A DNA stretch of 64,000 bases from Maylandia zebra. Its lineage: Eukaryota > Chordata > Actinopteri > Cichliformes > Cichlidae. A program made the translations under genes and the position numbers. The notes below the pieces were generated by a model that did not search any database, had not been told where the DNA came from, and was given only the letters and a program-made list of their open reading frames with translations. The DNA is taken from NCBI RefSeq assembly GCF_041146795.1, contig NC_135175.1, positions 36,410,669-36,474,668 on the forward strand. The letters run 5' to 3'. Positions 59,792 to 64,000 of this stretch are shown here, piece by piece (the stretch's first letter is position 1; each line of letters starts with the position of its first letter).

Positions 59792-59966
59792 GTTGGACAT
59801 CATGTTTTAGTTGTGCTGAGATGAATATGATGCGAAAATTTGCACTAAATTGGAGATGCAATTTAGAATGATCAATTCATAATTATGTCTGAACATATTA
59901 CAAAACACTGAATAAGTTCAAACAACGGTTTTGGTTACATTGTTTTTTGTTTCCAATTGTATTCAG

Positions 59967-60143
59967 ATTGGAACGCTGCAGTTTGTCAGAGATCAGCTGT
60001 GCTGCTCTTGTCTCAACTCCTATATCCACACCCTCCCATCTGAAACATCTGGACCTGAGTGAAAACAGGAACCTGCAGGATTCAGGTGTGGAGCTGCTGT
60101 GTGGTTTTCTGGAGAGTCCACACAGTATACTGGAGACTCTGAG
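59967..60143 (+). CDS. NLR unit B, LRR exon 4
   Basis: 177 nt, acceptor TATTCAG, donor GTCAGA, phase 2. It encodes [40 protein letters not shown] and ends HSILETLR; the usual HCRLETLR has lost its Cys. Only 175 bases of intron separate it from LRR exon 3, the shortest intron of the array, which suggests a local duplication. Confidence 0.85.
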
Positions 60144-60270
60144 GTCAGACACAGTGTTTTAGTTTTGTGCCAAGATGAATATGATGTGAAAATTGTGCTG
60201 ACACTAAACTAAAATGATAGGGCTGATATTATACTGATCCATACTGAGCATCTGGAGCATATGGTGTATG

Positions 60271-60690
60271 GACGATCTGATATCCTCGTGTTGGCGTTGT
60301 TCCCTCGTCATCAATACAACAATAATGTTGTTCCAGGTTCAACATTACAAGTGACCAATCACCTTCTCCTGACATCATCTGCGACCTCGAAAAAAACAAA
60401 CACCTTCAAAAAATCTACTTCACTTGCGAGAAGAGAAACCGCCTCTGTAAGGACAATATGTATAATGCTTACCGTTTATTAAAGAAAAGTATCCTGAAAT
60501 TCAAAGAAATCAAGTTCCTGTATTGGCGGACAGAAGCGGTTGTGAATTAGATTTTTTTAAGGTGGTATTTTTCAAAGGCACAAAAGGGGGACGTCACAAC
60601 AATGTGATTGGTCACTTGCAATGTTGAACCTGGAACAACATTTATTATGATGATGTGGGAACAACACCGACACGAGGATATCAGATCATC
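60271..60690. mobile_element. MITE with long inverted repeats
   Basis: The arms begin ACGATCTGATATCCTCGTGT and end in its near-complement (ACGAGGATATCAGATCATC). The similarity extends about 90 bases inward, to GTGACCAATCAC and GTGATTGGTCAC. A TATGG at each side may be the target duplication. No transposase. Confidence 0.75.
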
Positions 60691-60705
60691 CTATGGGGAC
60701 ATAGT

Positions 60706-60980
60706 TGTTAGGTTTTGTATTGTTGATATCTGCTCATATATGCTTAGAGTTTTATAATTAGTTGTAGATTGGTAGAGGTTTGATCCTTGATAGTCTGCAA
60801 ACTTTGTGCGCATTAGAGAGCACTCTGGGAGCATGGGAGAGGTCGTACCTTCTCTTATTGTTTTATGGTAGGATAAACGTGGCTATATCTGTTTTAGGCT
60901 AAGTGCCTTTTGTTTAGATGAACCGCTGGACTTCCAGACCAGCAGGTTTAGGGAAGTCATTTATGGGGTCACACTCTGAC

Positions 60981-61045
<65 letters not shown>

Positions 61046-61307
61046 ACACAATGCACAGACAAGGTACTCTTTGTATGTAGACGTCATATGTTAATGAAGC
61101 TATGTATATTCATGTAACCTCAATAAAAGAGCAGTGTTACGGGGGAGCGGACGAGAGCAACTGGGGTCAAGCAAAGGAACGGCGTTTGTCCGGTTCTCTC
61201 CCGTGCATGAGAAACATGAAGAACTTTGCCTACTTCGTGTCTTGCTTGCTGTGTAATTATATTGTCTTCAACGTTCCAGCGAATAGGTTCAAGCTACAAA
61301 CCTATCA
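60706..61307 (+). mobile_element. Solo LTR, retrovirus-like, with 5-bp duplication
   Basis: TGTTAGGTTT..AAACCTATCA ends, 602 bp, flanked by ATAGT on both sides (60701-60705, 61308-61312). AATAAA at about 61122 with downstream CTCTCCCG-type sequence is consistent with an R/U5 arrangement. A CA microsatellite lies inside. No internal coding region remains. Confidence 0.75.
60986..61043. repeat. CA dinucleotide microsatellite
   Basis: About 29 CA units within the solo LTR. Confidence 0.95.
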
Positions 61308-61312
61308 ATAGT

Positions 61313-61819
61313 CTTCTATTATTTATTGCAGCAGAACAATGTTGAGATTTGAAAAGTTAAAACAATGATACTCTTGATAACTTGTGGCTCACAGTGTGTA
61401 TCCAGCCTGCCAAAGGGTTCTAACTTGCCTGCTGACCGTTCCCATCTCAGAGAGAGTTGACATTGATTGATTGTGCATTGTTTTTACTCACAGTTAGCAT
61501 AAGACATTGCAGCATAACTCTTCATAAAATGTACTTTGTGACAAAGCCAGACTTCAGGAACATGAGGGTAAATAAGTAGGATGGTAACCTTCCATAAAAA
61601 TCTTCTATGGATAATACTTGGTAAATATCCAGAAAACTTCACTTAACATTTAAATCTATCGGACATTTAAATAAAACCAAAAATCATGTTTAACAAGAAA
61701 ACATTCCGTATTACAACAGCTGTTTGGGGTTTCTGCTCTCTAATCTTCTGCATCAAGGTTATCAAAGACTGAACGATTTCAAGAACTTTAACTAATAATA
61801 TATATTTTTCTTTTTTCAG
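61313..61819. other. Intron of unit B, nothing recognised
   Basis: No exon or repeat identified before the acceptor at 61819. Confidence 0.45.
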
Positions 61820-61999
61820 ATTAAAGAACTGCAGGTTGTCAAAGATCAGCTGTTCTTATCTGGTCTCAGCTCTTGCTAAGTCCAACTCCTCCCATCTGAG
61901 AGAGCTTGATGTGAGCCACAACAACACACTATTGGATTCAGGAGTGAAGCAGCTGTGTGGTTTTCTAGGGAGTCCACACTGTAGACTGGAAACTCTGAG
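61820..61999 (+). CDS. NLR unit B, LRR exon 5
   Basis: 180 nt, acceptor TTTTTTCAG, donor GTCAGT, phase 2 at both ends. It encodes [40 protein letters not shown] and HCRLETLR. It is one codon longer than the 177-nt exons because of an added residue in ALAKSNSS. Open. Confidence 0.87.
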
Positions 62000-62936
62000 G
62001 TCAGTCACCATGTTTTAGCTGTGCTGAGACAAATATGTGAAAGCTGTGCTGACATTAAACTGCAGACATGTGGCTGACGTTATACTGAATCACAGTAAGA
62101 ATCACAGCATGTGTAATAATTGCACATTTTCATTACCTTTATGCTTCTAAAAGGCATGCTGGGTAGCTACAGCTGTGAGAGGCGCAATTGCCACAGAACT
62201 CTCAAGAAAGGAAACATGGAAAGGAGGGTCAAGAAAAGAGGCCGGAACTAAGCTCAACTGCAACAGAGGAACTGTCCTCTAGACATTTTTTGTTTTTAAA
62301 CCTCATATTCTCAGATAGGATTGTATTGGAATATTCCTGAGAATTACAAAAGAAACTGAAAGTCTGGTACAAAATAGAAAACTTCCAAAAATTCCTGAAC
62401 TGAAGTCAGGGCTTTAAAAAATGCCTAATTTTACTTAGTTTAAAATTAGTTTTACTAATTTATTACTGATAGTTATTTATTTTACTCGATAAAAAATGCA
62501 ACGCTCCCATACCCACCCGTCTGACAACGAGCCAGCTATAACAACAGCTGGCTATAAGCTAATGCTGTGCCAGACAATGCTCAACTTCAGTGTTCTAAAA
62601 ACACACACCCACCAATAAACAGTTTGATTGCATTCTCACATCATATGAGTGTTTATTTGCTAATTCTCTTGTCCAAAATGTTTCATTCTGTAAATTCTCT
62701 TCCAAATTCAACCAGAAGGTTGGAAACTTGGAGATTTATGATACAACCAGTTTCTAAAGATGTAACAAGTGGTGGAGCTGCAGACTTTTTTGGTTTGACT
62801 GTTTCAACCTGCATCCTTTTGGTTTGAGTTGTTTGAAGTTTCTGTTTTCTGAATTTTTACATTTTGTAACGTCTTCAGCCCCGAAAAGATCCCAAAGCTT
62901 TGTCTGATAAACGTACCTATTTTATTCTTTATCCAG
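62000..62936. other. Intron of unit B, nothing recognised
   Basis: No exon or repeat identified between LRR exons 5 and 6. Confidence 0.45.
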
Positions 62937-63113
62937 ACTGGGGAACTGTGGTTTGTCAGAAATCAGCTGTGATTATCTGGCCTCAACTCTAAAGTCCAGA
63001 CCCTCTCATCTAAGAGAACTTGACCTAAGTGGCAATAAAAATCTGCAGGATTCTGGAGTAGAGCAGCTGTGTGGTTTTCTGGAGAGCCCACACTGTCGAC
63101 TGGAGACTTTGAG
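62937..63113 (+). CDS. NLR unit B, LRR exon 6 (last in window)
   Basis: 177 nt, acceptor TTATCCAG, donor GTCAGA, phase 2. It encodes [40 protein letters not shown] and [21 protein letters not shown] also starts the last LRR exon of unit A (20515). In unit A a copy of repeat R1 lies just after this exon and before the SPRY remnant, and here R1 starts at about 63600. A B30.2 exon would be expected beyond the right edge. Confidence 0.87.
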
Positions 63114-63289
63114 GTCAGACACAGTTGTGATGCAACATAATATCCAATATTATAAGGGTAAAGCCAAGGATCTTCAGTCACTGTAGCATGTTGATGCTTT
63201 AAATCAGATTCAGACAATGCTGTTGACATTGATGTACTTTCTGTACCTTTCTAGCTACAGTTTTAGATAACATCTGTCTCTGTTTGGAG

Positions 63290-63545
63290 TTCAAAGATGA
63301 TGAGGACAAGGGGGTGTCCAAATTCATGGGCTGCATCCTCTTGAGGCCGCATTTGTAGGCCGATTACGTCACAGCGACGCGACGAAGGCTGTCCAAATTC
63401 TTGGCTCCGACAAATGCAGCCAACAAATGCATCCTCCTTTCCCCCGAATTTAAAGGATGGGTCGGGTGTGTCCTTCGTGGCCCACCATATCCCAGAATTC
63501 ATAGCGTGGCCCAGCCAAACTCCAGTTTCCAACAATGGCGGCTGC
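63290..63545. mobile_element. Short non-autonomous repeat, class uncertain
   Basis: GTGTCCAAATTCATGGGCTGCATCCTC near the left edge and GCTGTCCAAATTCTTGGCTCCG inside are partial repeats. The right part holds CCCAGAATTCATAGCG and CAGTTTCCAACAATGGCGGC, found inverted within the hAT at 35130-35185. Boundaries are approximate. Confidence 0.4.
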
Positions 63546-63599
63546 TACTAAGTTTTAAAATTACTCTTATTAATCTTTCTTTTTTTTTTTTTTTCTTTT

Positions 63600-64000
63600 T
63601 TTTCCTGCCTGTCCCGTTTGGCTCTTTTGCATCAGAATTGTTGTCTAAAGGCAAAGAAAGATGCCCAACGGATTTACTTTACCAAACTGACCATCCCAGC
63701 CTTGCCGTAATGGTCCATTTGATTCACCTTTTATTGTTTATTTTATTTTCACTTGCTGAATACGGGACAGACTTGACTGGGGGAAAGAAGGGGAGAAAGA
63801 AAGAGGGAAAGAGAAACAGCTGAGAAGAGGGACGGGGGAGAAGGGCAAAAGACAAAAACCAACAGAATGAGCGAAGAAAAAAGAAGAAAAAAAATGCATC
63901 TATCAATCACCTGGATCACCTGCTGAGAAAGAAAAAAAGAAAACAAGCAGAAGAGAACAAGAGTAATAGAATAAACAACATCACAATGATATATGGGAAT
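63600..64000 (+). repeat. Unclassified interspersed repeat R1, copy 4, cut by window end
   Basis: Begins near CTGCCTGTCCCGTTTGGCTC and is the near-complement of 21180-21480 throughout (GGCAAAGAAAGATGCCCAACG; GAGAAGGGCAAAAGACAAAA). It continues past the right edge. Confidence 0.65.

Noticed and set aside
1..64000. tRNA, rRNA and other structured RNA genes
   Set aside because: None recognised by eye; no cloverleaf or A/B-box arrangement was convincing.

Overview
The window is vertebrate genomic DNA and almost certainly from a teleost fish. It has intron-rich genes with GT..AG splice sites, fish retrotransposon families (L2/Maui-type, Rex1-like and Rex3-like LINEs, a Penelope-like element), several hAT and Tc1 transposons, and NLR genes of the expanded fish NLR-C (NLRC3-like) type. 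The mixture resembles a percomorph such as a cichlid, but the species is inferred. There are no bacterial features.

Layout. 1-1534: 3' part of an L2 LINE. 1871-7630: a complete 14-exon gene for a secreted or membrane zona-pellucida-domain glycoprotein with a threonine-rich mucin block, an RRKR cleavage site and a C-terminal membrane anchor. About 9100-22020 (unit A): remains of one NLR-C gene. It has a possible 5' noncoding exon, only the last 41 codons of the NACHT exon, four LRR exons and a broken PRY-SPRY (B30.2) exon, and is interrupted by a hAT, a Penelope element, a LINE and other repeats. About 23800-25313: a Rex1-like LINE. About 25850-64000 (unit B): a second NLR-C gene, open in every exon seen. 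It has a possible 5' noncoding exon, two short N-terminal repeat exons (42207-42331, 42962-43069), a RING exon (47141-47376), a FISNA-NACHT exon (47740-49531) and six LRR exons (54490-63113). It runs off the right edge before any B30.2 exon.

Between the possible 5' exon of unit B and its first coding exon lies a nested transposon complex (26630-38890). One minus-strand L2 LINE was cut by three later insertions: a THAP-domain element, a hAT, and a 6.5-kb CACTG-ended element carrying a SAMD3-like gene remnant. Each of these carries later insertions or internal decay. The later introns of unit B hold a Rex1-like LINE, solo LTRs, a Rex3 LINE, a three-level Tc1/hAT/MITE nest and an intact Tc1 element with an uninterrupted 340-codon transposase.

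How the genes work together. The NLR exons follow the fish rule of phase-compatible modules: every LRR exon is 168-180 nt and phase 2 on both sides, so modules can be gained or lost without frame change. The ZP gene is an independent neighbour. The most unusual structure is the RING exon of unit B, which sits inside an otherwise contiguous L2 3' untranslated region, as if the exon-bearing segment had been inserted into the retrotransposon.
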